Of a stretch of DNA of 17,445 bases, positions 1 to 9,283 are shown one piece after another. How positions within the stretch are numbered: the stretch's first letter is position 1; the number at the start of each line of letters is the position of its first letter. Under the pieces are notes generated by a model that was not told the DNA's origin, ran no database searches, and saw only the letters and a list, made by a program, of their open reading frames with translations. Position numbers and translations under genes: made by a program. The stretch is from JANNHP01 sp031404455 (GTDB taxonomy: Bacteria > Planctomycetota > JAJSAM01 > JAJVHW01), in NCBI GenBank assembly GCA_031404455.1, contig JANNHP010000072.1, positions 1 through 17,445 on the forward strand. Reading direction: 5' to 3'.

Positions 1-73
1 CGGGCGACGCATGCGTCGCCCCTACGACGGCAACGACCGCATGGTCCATGCCCGGATCGGAAACGTCTAGCCC
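1..73 (+). other. Left edge: end of an open frame, unidentified
   Basis: A frame open from base 2 ends at TAG 68-70, three bases before the nuoG start. Its last 22 residues do not resemble a NuoF C-terminus I recognise, and the frame runs through a perfect palindrome. It may be the 3' tail of the upstream operon gene (nuoF expected from gene order) or simply intergenic DNA with a chance open frame. No good ribosome binding site for nuoG is visible here; only a weak GGAA lies near 59-63. Confidence 0.2.
2..21. repeat. Perfect 20-bp palindrome
   Basis: Bases 2-11 are the exact reverse complement of bases 12-21 (GGGCGACGCA / TGCGTCGCCC), with no spacer. The symmetry stops at base 22, and the window edge prevents seeing further left. 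It lies about 50 bp before nuoG. It looks like an intergenic palindromic repeat or a symmetric protein site rather than a terminator, since no T-run follows. Confidence 0.6.
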
Positions 74-1618
74 ATGCCCAAGCTCACGATCGACGGCAAG
101 ACGGTCGACGTGCCGAAGGGCACGTCGATCATCCAGGCGGCGAAGGACGCCGGCATCGACGTGCCGCACTACTGCTGGCATCCGGGGCTCTCGGTCGCGG
201 GCAACTGCCGCGTGTGCCTCGTCGAGGTCGAGGGCCAGGGTCCGCTCCAGATCGCGTGCAACACGCCGTGCGCGGACAACATGGTCGTGAAGACGAAGAG
301 CGAGAAGGCGAAGCACGGGCAGGAAGACGTGATGGAACTCCTGCTCATCAACCACCCGCTCGACTGCCCGATCTGCGACCAGGCGGGCGAGTGCAAGCTC
401 CAGGAGTACAGCTTCCGCCTCGGTCACGACCGCTCGCACTTCGACTTCCCGAAGGTCCACAAGCCGAAGCACGTCGTCTGGTCCGGGAAGGTCACGTTCG
501 ATGCCGAGCGCTGCATCCTCTGCACGCGCTGCGTGCGCTTCTGCGAGGAGGTCGCGGGCGAGGACGAACTCGACATCGTGAACCGCGGGGACCGCAACAC
601 GATCGTCGTCGCGAAGGGCGAAGAGCTGAAGAGCGACTATCAGATGAACGTGATCGACGTGTGCCCGGTCGGCGCACTGACGTCGACCGACTTCCGCTTC
701 AAGAGCCGCGTGTGGTTCCTCGAGAACACGAACACCGTGTGCTCCGGCTGCTCGCGCGGCTGCAACGTGGTCGCGGGCGCGCGCTGGAACCGCATCCTGC
801 GGCTCATCCCGCGCGAGAACCAGGCCGTCAACAAGTGGTGGATGTGCGACGAGGGCCGGTTCACGTACAAGCCGGTCGCCGCGCCTGATCGCCTGGGCGC
901 GCCGATGGTGCGCAAGGACGGGAAACTCGTCGAGGTGGGCTGGGAGGAGGCGCTCGCGGCGGCGGCGGCGGGACTCGCGAAGGCGGGAGACGGCCTCTCC
1001 GCGCTCGTCTCCGCGCGGCTCACCAACGAAGAGATCTGGCAGGCGCAGCGGCTTCTCGACGCGCTGGGCGCCGCCCGCCGCGGATTCAAACCGCGCGGCT
1101 TCGCGAAGGACGAGTTGCTGCGCACGGGCGACGGCAACCCGAACACAGCGGCGGCGAAGATCCTCGGCCTGTCCGCGGCGGATGCGGCCGGGCCCGCGGG
1201 GGTCAACGGTGCCGTGCTGTTCGGCGAGGACGTCGACGACCGTCCGGAAGCGCTCGACGCGCTGGCGAAGCTCGAGTTCGTGCTCGTCGTCGGCACGCAC
1301 GAAACGGAAACGGTCCGTCGCGCCGCGCACGTCGTCCTCCCCGGCCTCACGCCCTACGAGAAAGACGGTTCGTTCGTCAACGTGACGGGCCGCGTGCAGA
1401 GGATCATCCCCGCGGTCAAGGCCCCCGGCGACGCGTGGCCCGACTGGAAGATCCTCGGCGCGCTCCGCAGCGTCATCGAGAAGGAGCCGCGTCCGAAGTC
1501 GGCGGGTGAGGTGTTCGCGCTGATGGCGGCGTCGGTGCCCGCATTCGCGGGCATGACCCACGGGAAGCTCGGACTCCACGGTCTCGACGTCCGCGCCCCG
1601 GAGATCGCCGCGCGATGA
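74..1618 (+). CDS. nuoG: NADH-quinone oxidoreductase subunit G, short form
   Basis: NuoG is the largest Fe-S subunit of the peripheral arm of complex I and relays electrons from NuoEF towards NuoI. The 514-residue product starts with a ferredoxin-like [2Fe-2S] domain (Cys34, 45, 48, 62). An HCCC ligand set follows (His94, Cys98, 101, 107; cluster N5), then a [4Fe-4S] set (Cys147, 150, 153 and Cys197; N4). A C-x2-C-x3-C-x27-C motif (Cys223, 226, 230, 258) matches the extra cluster N7, which only some bacterial NuoG proteins bind. The molybdopterin-oxidoreductase-like region after about residue 260 is much shorter than in E. coli (about 900 residues in total) or Thermus (about 780). The ATG at 74 gives the normal ferredoxin N-terminus (MPKLTIDGKTVDVPKG). 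The stop overlaps the nuoH start (ATGA), so the two are probably translationally coupled. Confidence 0.95.
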   Translation: MPKLTIDGKTVDVPKGTSIIQAAKDAGIDVPHYCWHPGLSVAGNCRVCLVEVEGQGPLQIACNTPCADNMVVKTKSEKAKHGQEDVMELLLINHPLDCPICDQAGECKLQEYSFRLGHDRSHFDFPKVHKPKHVVWSGKVTFDAERCILCTRCVRFCEEVAGEDELDIVNRGDRNTIVVAKGEELKSDYQMNVIDVCPVGALTSTDFRFKSRVWFLENTNTVCSGCSRGCNVVAGARWNRILRLIPRENQAVNKWWMCDEGRFTYKPVAAPDRLGAPMVRKDGKLVEVGWEEALAAAAAGLAKAGDGLSALVSARLTNEEIWQAQRLLDALGAARRGFKPRGFAKDELLRTGDGNPNTAAAKILGLSAADAAGPAGVNGAVLFGEDVDDRPEALDALAKLEFVLVVGTHETETVRRAAHVVLPGLTPYEKDGSFVNVTGRVQRIIPAVKAPGDAWPDWKILGALRSVIEKEPRPKSAGEVFALMAASVPAFAGMTHGKLGLHGLDVRAPEIAAR

Positions 1619-2670
1619 ACCCCGCGCTAAAGACGGTCATCATGGTGCTCGTCGTCGGCAACATCGTGCCCGGCCTCGTCGCGTTCCTCGTCTGGCTCGA
1701 GCGCCGCGTCGCCGCGTGGATCCAGGACCGCGTCGGACCGAACCGCGTCGGGCCCTTCGGCCTCCTCCAGTCGATCGCCGACCTCGTGAAGTTCATCTTC
1801 AAGGAGGACGTCACCCCGTCGCACGTCAACAAGCCGATGTTCCTGCTCGCGCCGGCGCTCGCGGTGATCCCGCCGCTCGTCGTCATGGCGCTGATGCCGT
1901 TCGGCGAGGACGTGTTCATCGCCGACGTGGACACGGGCATCCTCCTCGTGTTCGCCATCAGCTCGATCGGCGTCTACGCGCTGTCGCTCGGCGGCTGGGC
2001 CTCGAACTCCAAGTACGCGCTGCTCGGCGGAGTCCGCGCGTCGGCGCAGATGATCTCCTACGAGATCTGCCTCGGACTCGCTGCCCTCGCCGCGGTGATG
2101 TGCTCAGGAACGCTGCGCCTGAAGGGCATCGTGATCGACCAGTCCGACGGTCTCACCGTGAGCGGCATCCACCACACCGGGTTCCTCGCGCACTTCTTCG
2201 ACTGGAACCTCTGGAAGCAGCCGGTCGGCGCGGTCATCTTCATGGTCGCGGCGTTCGCCGAGACGAACCGCCTGCCGTTCGACCTGCCCGAGGCGGAGTC
2301 GGAGCTCGCGGCCGGTTACCACACCGAGTACTCGTCGATGAAGTTCGCGCTCTTCTTCCTCGGCGAATACGCGGCGATGGTCGCGATGAGCTCGCTCTTC
2401 GTGACGCTCTACCTCGGCGGGTGGACGCTCTTCGGACTCGAGAACTCGTTCCGCGACGCATCGGGCGGGGCGACCTTGCTGACGAGCGCGCTGCAGGTCG
2501 GGATCTTCGTGGGCAAGATCATGGCGCTGCTGTTCTTCTTCATCCACATCCGCTGGACTCTGCCACGCTTCCGCTACGACCAGCTCATGCGGCTCGGGTG
2601 GTCGCGTCTCATCCCGCTCTCGCTCCTCTGGCTCGTCGCGACGGCCGTGGGCAAGGAACTGCTGAGGTGA
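1615..2670 (+). CDS. nuoH: NADH-quinone oxidoreductase subunit H
   Basis: NuoH is the membrane subunit that, with NuoB, NuoD and NuoI, forms the quinone-binding chamber of complex I. The 351-residue, multi-helix protein has the family signatures: LERRVAAWIQDRVGPNRVGP near residues 23-42, YEICLGLAAL in mid-protein, and ETNRLPFDLPEAESELAAGY with the acidic loop facing the quinone site. A charged C-terminal helix follows (RFRYDQLMRLGW). It is slightly longer than E. coli NuoH (325 residues); the extra length lies in the loop around GIHHTGFLAHFFDW. The ATG shares bases with the nuoG TGA. The stop is followed by 136 bp of hairpin-rich DNA before nuoI, unlike the tight junctions elsewhere in the operon. 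Confidence 0.96.
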   Translation: MNPALKTVIMVLVVGNIVPGLVAFLVWLERRVAAWIQDRVGPNRVGPFGLLQSIADLVKFIFKEDVTPSHVNKPMFLLAPALAVIPPLVVMALMPFGEDVFIADVDTGILLVFAISSIGVYALSLGGWASNSKYALLGGVRASAQMISYEICLGLAALAAVMCSGTLRLKGIVIDQSDGLTVSGIHHTGFLAHFFDWNLWKQPVGAVIFMVAAFAETNRLPFDLPEAESELAAGYHTEYSSMKFALFFLGEYAAMVAMSSLFVTLYLGGWTLFGLENSFRDASGGATLLTSALQVGIFVGKIMALLFFFIHIRWTLPRFRYDQLMRLGWSRLIPLSLLWLVATAVGKELLR

Positions 2671-2752
2671 GCGTGCGAGAGCGTCAGCGAGCGCGGAGCT
2701 CACGGCTGCGGTCCGCGTCAGCGGAGCCGAAGTCGCCGGGGGCGACTTCGGC
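2667..2752. repeat. Hairpin cluster between nuoH and nuoI
   Basis: The 136-bp nuoH-nuoI gap contains several inverted repeats. GTGAGC (2667-2672) pairs with GCTCAC (2698-2703). CGGCT (2703-2707) pairs with AGCCG (2725-2729), around an inner CCGC/GCGG stem. The strongest is a perfect 12-bp stem, GCCGAAGTCGCC (2726-2737) with GGCGACTTCGGC (2741-2752), around a 3-nt GGG loop. GGCCCG (2776-2781) and CGGGCC (2782-2787) lie almost adjacent further on. No T-run follows, so a terminator is unlikely; a palindromic interspersed element or an RNA processing or stabilising site is more plausible. Confidence 0.6.
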
Positions 2753-2806
2753 AGCAGTCGGACGAGGCACCGCAGGCCCGACGGGCCGGAGGGAACGAGT
2801 GACCCG

Positions 2807-3367
2807 ATGGCCTACGTGAAAGTACGGCGCCGCGAGCTCACGTTCGGCGAGCGGATCTATCTGAAGACGATCGTCAGCGGCATGACGACGACGGCCAAGC
2901 ACCTGCTCGGCCTCGGCGGAACCGAGAACGTGACGATGCAGTACCCCGAGGAGAAGTGGAAGCTCCCCGACCGCTACCGCGGGGCGCCGGTGCTCGTGAA
3001 GGACAAGCAGGGCCGCGAGAAGTGCGTGTCGTGCTCGCTCTGCGAGTTCGTCTGCCCGCCGCGCGCCATCTCGATCATCCCGGGCGAGATCGACGGACCG
3101 GTCGAGAAGGCGCCGAAGGTGTTCGACATCGACATGCTGCGCTGCATCTTCTGCGGCTACTGCGAGGAGGTCTGCCCCGAGGAGGCGATCTTCATGTCGG
3201 AGGTCTACGAGCTCGCGGGGCAGAACCGCGAGGAGATGGTCTTCCACAAGGACAAGCTGTACGCGATGGGTGAGGACTTTGGCCGCGACGGACGCGTGAA
3301 GGACGCCGAGAAGAAGTACGACCGGCGGGTCGCTGAGGCCGCCGATCAGGGCATCGATCAGTCTTAG
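2807..3367 (+). CDS. nuoI: NADH-quinone oxidoreductase subunit I
   Basis: NuoI is an 8Fe ferredoxin-type subunit that carries clusters N6a and N6b and passes electrons to the terminal cluster N2 at the quinone site. The 186-residue product contains two complete C-x2-C-x2-C-x3-CP motifs: CVSCSLCEFVCP (Cys73, 76, 79, 83) and CIFCGYCEEVCP (Cys113, 116, 119, 123). Before them is the amphipathic N-terminal part that docks on NuoH, including RYRGAPVL. Length is normal for the family. The ATG at 2807 is preferred because the protein begins immediately with recognisable NuoI sequence. The nearest purine-rich stretch, GGAGGG at 2788, lies about 14 nt away, so initiation may be weak. It is separated from both neighbours by hairpin-containing spacers. 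Confidence 0.95.
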   Translation: MAYVKVRRRELTFGERIYLKTIVSGMTTTAKHLLGLGGTENVTMQYPEEKWKLPDRYRGAPVLVKDKQGREKCVSCSLCEFVCPPRAISIIPGEIDGPVEKAPKVFDIDMLRCIFCGYCEEVCPEEAIFMSEVYELAGQNREEMVFHKDKLYAMGEDFGRDGRVKDAEKKYDRRVAEAADQGIDQS

Positions 3368-3398
3368 TCGGTAGTTCGGGCATCGGGCAGGAGGACGG

Positions 3399-3464
3399 AT
3401 GGCGGGCGCTTGCGCGCCTTCTGTCCCAACCTCCGGCCTGCGGAGGTTGGGTTGGAAGGACTGA
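3399..3464 (+). CDS. Possible 21-codon leader ORF before nuoJ
   Basis: ATG 3399 follows a strong Shine-Dalgarno, AGGAGG at 3389-3394, at normal spacing. This is the best such site in the nuoI-nuoJ gap. The frame reads 21 codons and stops at TGA 3462-3464. It runs right through the hairpin at 3425-3451 and past the proposed nuoJ TTG start at 3452. Translating ribosomes could melt the hairpin and expose the nuoJ ribosome binding site. Alternatively, ATG 3399 may be the old nuoJ start, put out of frame by an inserted palindromic element or a sequencing error. The peptide has no recognisable homology. Confidence 0.3.
   Translation: MAGACAPSVPTSGLRRLGWKD
3425..3451 (+). promoter_or_regulatory. 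Hairpin that encloses the nuoJ ribosome binding site
   Basis: A perfect 11-bp inverted repeat, CCCAACCTCCG (3425-3435) and CGGAGGTTGGG (3441-3451), surrounds a 5-nt GCCTG loop. The 3' arm contains GGAGGT at 3442-3447, the obvious Shine-Dalgarno for the TTG at 3452. Folded RNA would therefore bury the ribosome binding site. Whether this is a true regulatory element or an incidental palindromic repeat is unresolved. Confidence 0.5.
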
Positions 3465-3970
3465 GCTTCTGGGTGGGCGGAACGTTGACCGTGACGGCGG
3501 GCATGCTCGCGGTCACGCGGCGCAACGCCGTGGCCAGCGTCATGTGGCTCGTCGCCGCGTTCATGGGCATGGCCGTCCTCTTCTTCGGCATGGACGCCGC
3601 GTTCCTCGGCGTGATCCAGATCCTGGTCTACGCGGGCGCCATCCTCGTCCTCTTCCTCTTCGTCATCATGCTGCTCAACCTCACGCCGTCCGCGCTCGTG
3701 CGCATCGACCGGCCGCGCGCGAAGGTGCTCGGTCTCGCGTCGGCGGGGTTCTTCGTGACGATGATCGTGGTCGTCGCGATGGGTTCGCAGGCGTGGACGA
3801 CGGGCGAGAAGGCTCACCGCATCGGCTCGTCGGCCGGGCCGCGCGCGTCGGATGTGCTGCCCGTCGCCGACCAGCTCTTCGAGCAGCACCTCCTGCCGTT
3901 CGAGGTGGCCTCGATCCTGCTGCTCGTCGCGATCATCGGCGCCGTCGTGCTCACGAAGAGGAAGGTCTGA
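3452..3970 (+). CDS. nuoJ: NADH-quinone oxidoreductase subunit J
   Basis: NuoJ is a small membrane subunit next to NuoH, NuoA and NuoK whose TM3 changes conformation during coupling of quinone reduction to proton transfer. The predicted product is 172 residues with about five hydrophobic segments. The diagnostic stretch ILVYAGAILVLFLFVIMLLN (Tyr near residue 60) corresponds to conserved TM3. The start is uncertain. TTG 3452 sits five bases after GGAGG and gives an N-terminus (EGLSFWVGG) typical of NuoJ. The same frame also permits TTG 3410, adding 14 residues that look like read-through of the palindrome, so I reject it. Its stop overlaps the nuoK ATG by one base (TGATG). The non-ATG start and the occluded ribosome binding site suggest dampened translation unless coupled to upstream translation. 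Confidence 0.9.
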   Translation: MEGLSFWVGGTLTVTAGMLAVTRRNAVASVMWLVAAFMGMAVLFFGMDAAFLGVIQILVYAGAILVLFLFVIMLLNLTPSALVRIDRPRAKVLGLASAGFFVTMIVVVAMGSQAWTTGEKAHRIGSSAGPRASDVLPVADQLFEQHLLPFEVASILLLVAIIGAVVLTKRKV

Positions 3971-4278
3971 TGCCTGAAGTGACGACGGCACACTACGTGG
4001 TCCTCTCCGCGGTGATCTTCGCCGTCGGGCTCTTCGGCGTCGTCACGCGCAAGAACGCCGTGATCATCCTGATGAGCCTCGAACTGATGCTCAACGGCGC
4101 GAACCTCGCGTTCGTCGCGTTCAGCCGCCACCACGGGAACCTGCAGGGCCAGGTGTTCACGTTCTTCGTGATCGCCGTCGCGGCCGCCGAGGCGGCGGTG
4201 GCACTCGCCATCCTCATCGCGCTCTTCCGGCTGAAGGGCAGCGTCACGCTCGACGACGTCACGGAGCTACGTGGCTGA
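3970..4278 (+). CDS. nuoK: NADH-quinone oxidoreductase subunit K
   Basis: NuoK is a three-helix, MrpC-like membrane subunit of complex I that contributes to the E-channel and central proton path. The product is 102 residues, a normal length. It keeps the two buried glutamates essential in E. coli NuoK: Glu38 in SLELMLNGANL and Glu74 in AAAEAAVALA. The ATG at 3970 uses the last base of the nuoJ stop, and its own stop lies inside the nuoL start region, so J-K-L appear translationally coupled. The frame is open upstream, but this ATG gives the canonical N-terminus (MPEVTTAHYVVLSAVIFAVG). Confidence 0.96.
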   Translation: MPEVTTAHYVVLSAVIFAVGLFGVVTRKNAVIILMSLELMLNGANLAFVAFSRHHGNLQGQVFTFFVIAVAAAEAAVALAILIALFRLKGSVTLDDVTELRG

Positions 4279-6208
4279 GATGGACCGCGCACCTCTCCTC
4301 GCCTACGTGACGCTCTTCGCCCCGCTCGCGGCGACGGTGGTGATCACCCTCTTCACCTTGAAGCACAAGGCGCTCTCGGGCTTCCTCGCGCTCGCCGGGA
4401 TCGTGACCGGCCTCGTCTGCACGATCCTGCTCGCGACCGACGTCTTCGCCGGGACGAAGTTCCCGCCGCACGAGATCGACTGGCTCTCCGTCGGCGGCAT
4501 CACGCTGAAGTTCGGCGTGATGGTGGACTCGCTCTCGGTGCTGATGTCGCTCGTCGTGACCGGCGTCGGAAGCTGCATCTTCCTCTACTCGACGGGCTAC
4601 ATGAAGGGCGACGAGGGATACAGCCGCTACTTCGCGTGCCTCTCGCTCTTCGCCTTCTCGATGCTCGGCATCGTGTTCAGCACGAACTTCGTGCAGACGT
4701 TCATCTTCTGGGAGCTCGTGGGCGTCAGCTCGTACTCGCTCATCGGCTTCTACTTCGCGAAGCCGTCGGCGGTGGACGCGGGGAAGAAAGCGTTCCTCAC
4801 GAACCGCATCGGCGACTTCGGGATGACGTGCGGCATCCTGCTGCTCTTCTTCACGCTCGCCGAGCACGGCATCTCGACGTCGCTCTCCTTCGCGGAACTC
4901 GCGCCGATCTTCCACGACGCGGCGAAGCACGGGCTCGACCCCTACTCGGGCACGCTCGCCCTCGCCGCGTTCCTGATCTTCACGGGTGCCATGGCGAAGT
5001 CGGCGCAGGTGCCCCTGCACGTGTGGCTCCCCGACGCGATGGAAGGCCCGACGCCGGTGTCGGCGCTCATGCACGCCGCCACGATGGTGGCCGCGGGCGT
5101 GTACCTCGTCGCGCGCACGTACTTCCTCTTCTTCAACTACCACGATGCGCTCGAGGTCATCGCCGGGCTCGGCGCAGTGACCGCGCTCCTCGCAGCGTGC
5201 ATGGCGTTCGTGCAGAACGACGTGAAGAAGGTGCTCGCGTACTCCACGCTCTCGCAACTCGGCTACATGACGCTCTCGCTCGGCCTCTTCGGTCCCGGCG
5301 CCGCCATGTTCCACCTGACGACCCACGCCGCGTTCAAGGCGCTCCTCTTCCTCGGCGCGGGCTCCGTGATCCACGGCTGCCACCACGAGCAGGACATGCG
5401 CCACATGGGCGGACTCAGGAAGCTGATGCCCGTCACCGCGTGGACGTTCATCATCGGATCGGCGGCGCTCGCCGGGATCTTCCCGCTCGCCGGGTTCTGG
5501 TCGAAGGACGCCATCCTCACGACGGCGCTGCATGAAAGCCGCGTCCTCTTCGGCGTCGGACTCGTCGTGGCGTTCATGACGGCCTGCTACATGGGCCGCG
5601 CGTACCTGATGACGTTCGAGGGCGAGTACCGGGGACACGCGAAGGTGCACGAATCGCCCGCGACCATGACGATCCCGCTCGTCGTGCTCGCCGGGCTCTC
5701 GATCGTCGCCGGCTTCTTCAGCCTGCCGATCGGCTTCCTCGGCCGCGAGCACCCGGGCGCCCTCGACCACATGATCGTCGGCCCGGGCGGGCCCGCCTGG
5801 TTCCCGGGAATCCTCGAGGACCACTTCAACCTGATGGTGGCCGCAGGCGGCACGCTCGCCGCGGTCCTCGGGATCATCGTCGCCTGGCGCTTCTACGGGA
5901 GCCGCGCATGGTCGATCGAGTCGTTCACCGCGACGATCGGGCCCATCCACCGCTGGGTCGTGAACAAGTTCTACTTCGACGAGGTCTATCTCTGGATCGT
6001 GCGCGAGATCCAGCAGCGGGTCGCGGACGTGTGCGCGTGGTTCGAGAAGAATGTCCTCGTCCAGGGAGTCGTGAAGGGTCTCTCCGACTTCACGCGCTGG
6101 CTCGGATACCTCGTCCGCCTGATGCTCGACGGACACCTGCACCGCTACGTCACGATGGCGCTCTTCGGAATCGTCGCGATCCTCGCGTACCTCGGGATGA
6201 GGAACTGA
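4271..6208 (+). CDS. nuoL: NADH-quinone oxidoreductase subunit L
   Basis: NuoL is the distal antiporter-like proton channel of complex I; its long C-terminal lateral helix braces the membrane arm. The 645-residue product (E. coli: 613) has FWELVGVSSYSLIGFYF with Glu148, and AKSAQVPLHVWLPDAMEGP with TM7 Lys243. It also has the TM8 histidine region ALMHAATMVAAGVYL, HAAFKALLFLGAGS, and LAGFWSKDAIL with the TM12 lysine. All main proton-path residues are therefore present. Two starts are possible. GTG 4271 is four bases after GGAG and overlaps nuoK by 8 bp. ATG 4280 is one base after the nuoK stop and gives a product three residues shorter. I list the GTG for its ribosome binding site, but the ATG is equally credible. 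Confidence 0.95.
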   Translation: MAEMDRAPLLAYVTLFAPLAATVVITLFTLKHKALSGFLALAGIVTGLVCTILLATDVFAGTKFPPHEIDWLSVGGITLKFGVMVDSLSVLMSLVVTGVGSCIFLYSTGYMKGDEGYSRYFACLSLFAFSMLGIVFSTNFVQTFIFWELVGVSSYSLIGFYFAKPSAVDAGKKAFLTNRIGDFGMTCGILLLFFTLAEHGISTSLSFAELAPIFHDAAKHGLDPYSGTLALAAFLIFTGAMAKSAQVPLHVWLPDAMEGPTPVSALMHAATMVAAGVYLVARTYFLFFNYHDALEVIAGLGAVTALLAACMAFVQNDVKKVLAYSTLSQLGYMTLSLGLFGPGAAMFHLTTHAAFKALLFLGAGSVIHGCHHEQDMRHMGGLRKLMPVTAWTFIIGSAALAGIFPLAGFWSKDAILTTALHESRVLFGVGLVVAFMTACYMGRAYLMTFEGEYRGHAKVHESPATMTIPLVVLAGLSIVAGFFSLPIGFLGREHPGALDHMIVGPGGPAWFPGILEDHFNLMVAAGGTLAAVLGIIVAWRFYGSRAWSIESFTATIGPIHRWVVNKFYFDEVYLWIVREIQQRVADVCAWFEKNVLVQGVVKGLSDFTRWLGYLVRLMLDGHLHRYVTMALFGIVAILAYLGMRN

Positions 6209-6212
6209 TCCG

Positions 6213-7795
6213 ATGGACTTCCTCTCCCTCTTCGTGATCGTGCCCGCCGTCGCGGCGCTTGTGCTCGTGCTCGTCCCCGAGCGTCAGAAGGCGCTCGTGT
6301 CGGCGATCCCCGCGCTCGCCGCCGCGACGTGCCTCGCCATGGCGATCTGGCTCATGAAGGGCGCGATGACGGGCGGCGAGGAGTGGCTCGCCACGCTGAC
6401 GCCGCCGCGCATCCCGTGGGTCGAGAGCCTCGGCATCACGTGGAGCGTGGGTTGCGACGGCATCTCGGCCGCGATGGTGCTGCTGACGTCGATCGTGCTC
6501 TTCGCCGGATCGCTCGTCTCGATCTACGCGCCGTCCACGCACACCGGCATCGGCGACCGGCCGAAGACGTTCTTCCTGCTCTTCCTCGCGCTCGTCACGG
6601 GCGTGTACGGCGTCTTCCTCGTCCGCGACCTCTTCTTCTTCTACTTCTCGTACGAGCTCGCGGTCGTGCCGATGTACCTGCTCATCGGAGTGTGGGGCAG
6701 CAAGGACCGCGAGTACGCGGCGATGAAGCTGACGCTCTACCTCACGGCCGGGGCGATGGTGGCGCTCGCCGGCATCCTCTTCCTCTACTTCCGGACGTGG
6801 GAGGTGCTCGGCCAGGCGACGTTCCACATGGACGACGTGCTCGCCGCGTCGAAGCTCCCCGCGTTCAACGCGCCGATGCACGGCGTCGACTTCCAGAACA
6901 CCACCTTCGCGCTGCTCTTCCTCGGCTTCGCCGCGATCGTGCCGATGTGGCCCTTCCACACGTGGAGCCCGATCGGCCATGCGGCGGCGCCCGCGGCCGG
7001 CTCGATGATGCACGCGGGCGTGCTGATGAAGCTCGGCGCGTACGCCATCCTCCGCATCGCCTTCCCGAGTTGTCCGTCGGGCGCCGCGCACTGGCTGCCG
7101 TGGGTCGCGATCATCTCGATGGCGAACATCGTCTACGGCGGCTACGTGGCGATGGCGCAGCGCGACATGAAGTTCGTCATCGGCTTCTCGTCCTCCTCGC
7201 ACATGGGCTACACGCTGCTCGGTCTCGCGTCGGCGAGCGTCATGGGCGTCACGGGCGCGGTGTTCCTGATGTTCGCGCACGGCGTCATGACCGCTCTCGC
7301 GTTCGCGCTGATCGGCTTCTTCTACGACCAGACGCACAACCGCCACATCCCCGACCTCGGCGGCCTCTCGCACCAGCTCCCGTTCATCGGGACGTGCTTC
7401 GCGCTGATGGCGATGGCGTCGGCTGGCGTGCCCGGCTTCGCGAACTTCGCGAGCGAGTTCATGGTGATGCTCGGCGCGTGGCAGGCGGGCTTCAAGTGGC
7501 AGGCGGTGATCGCGGTGTTCGGCGTCGTGATCTCGGCCGTCTACCTCCTGCGCGCCGTCCGTGACGCCTTCTTCGGCCCGCGCAACCCGCGCTGGGACAA
7601 GATCCACGACGCGCACGGGCTCCAGAAGCTGCCGTACGTCTTCCTCCTCGCCGTGCTCCTCGTCTTCGGGTGCTACCCGAAGCCGATCACCGACGTCATC
7701 GAAGCCGGAGTGAAGCCGATCGTGGAGGCCGTGCAGGCGACGACGGAGTTCAAGGGCAACTACGCGGACCGCATCGAGATCGCGGAGGGGAAGCG

Positions 7796-7799
<4 letters not shown>
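6213..7799 (+). CDS. nuoM: NADH-quinone oxidoreductase subunit M, TM7 lysine missing
   Basis: NuoM is the middle antiporter-like subunit of the complex I membrane arm. The 528-residue product has the family core: Glu148 in FSYELAVVPMYLLIG, Lys273 in AGVLMKLGAYAILR (E. coli Lys265), HMGYTLLG with its histidine, the later AHGVMTALAF histidine, and the TM12 glutamate in FASEFMVMLG. The TM7 lysine normally found two residues before the VPxxPxH motif (E. coli Lys234) is replaced: the sequence reads FLGFAAIVPMWPFHTW, with Ile242 aligned. The following LPDAH motif reads SPIGH. I believe 'WSPxGHxAAP'-type NuoM variants occur in other bacteria, so this may be lineage-wide rather than a new defect. AGGAA at 6200-6204 provides an RBS. 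The stop overlaps the nuoN ATG. Confidence 0.95.

Positions 7800-9283
<1,484 letters not shown>

Noticed and set aside
3410..3451. 14-residue N-terminal extension of NuoJ from TTG 3410
   Set aside because: It is read-through of the palindromic hairpin, lacks a ribosome binding site and does not resemble NuoJ N-termini.
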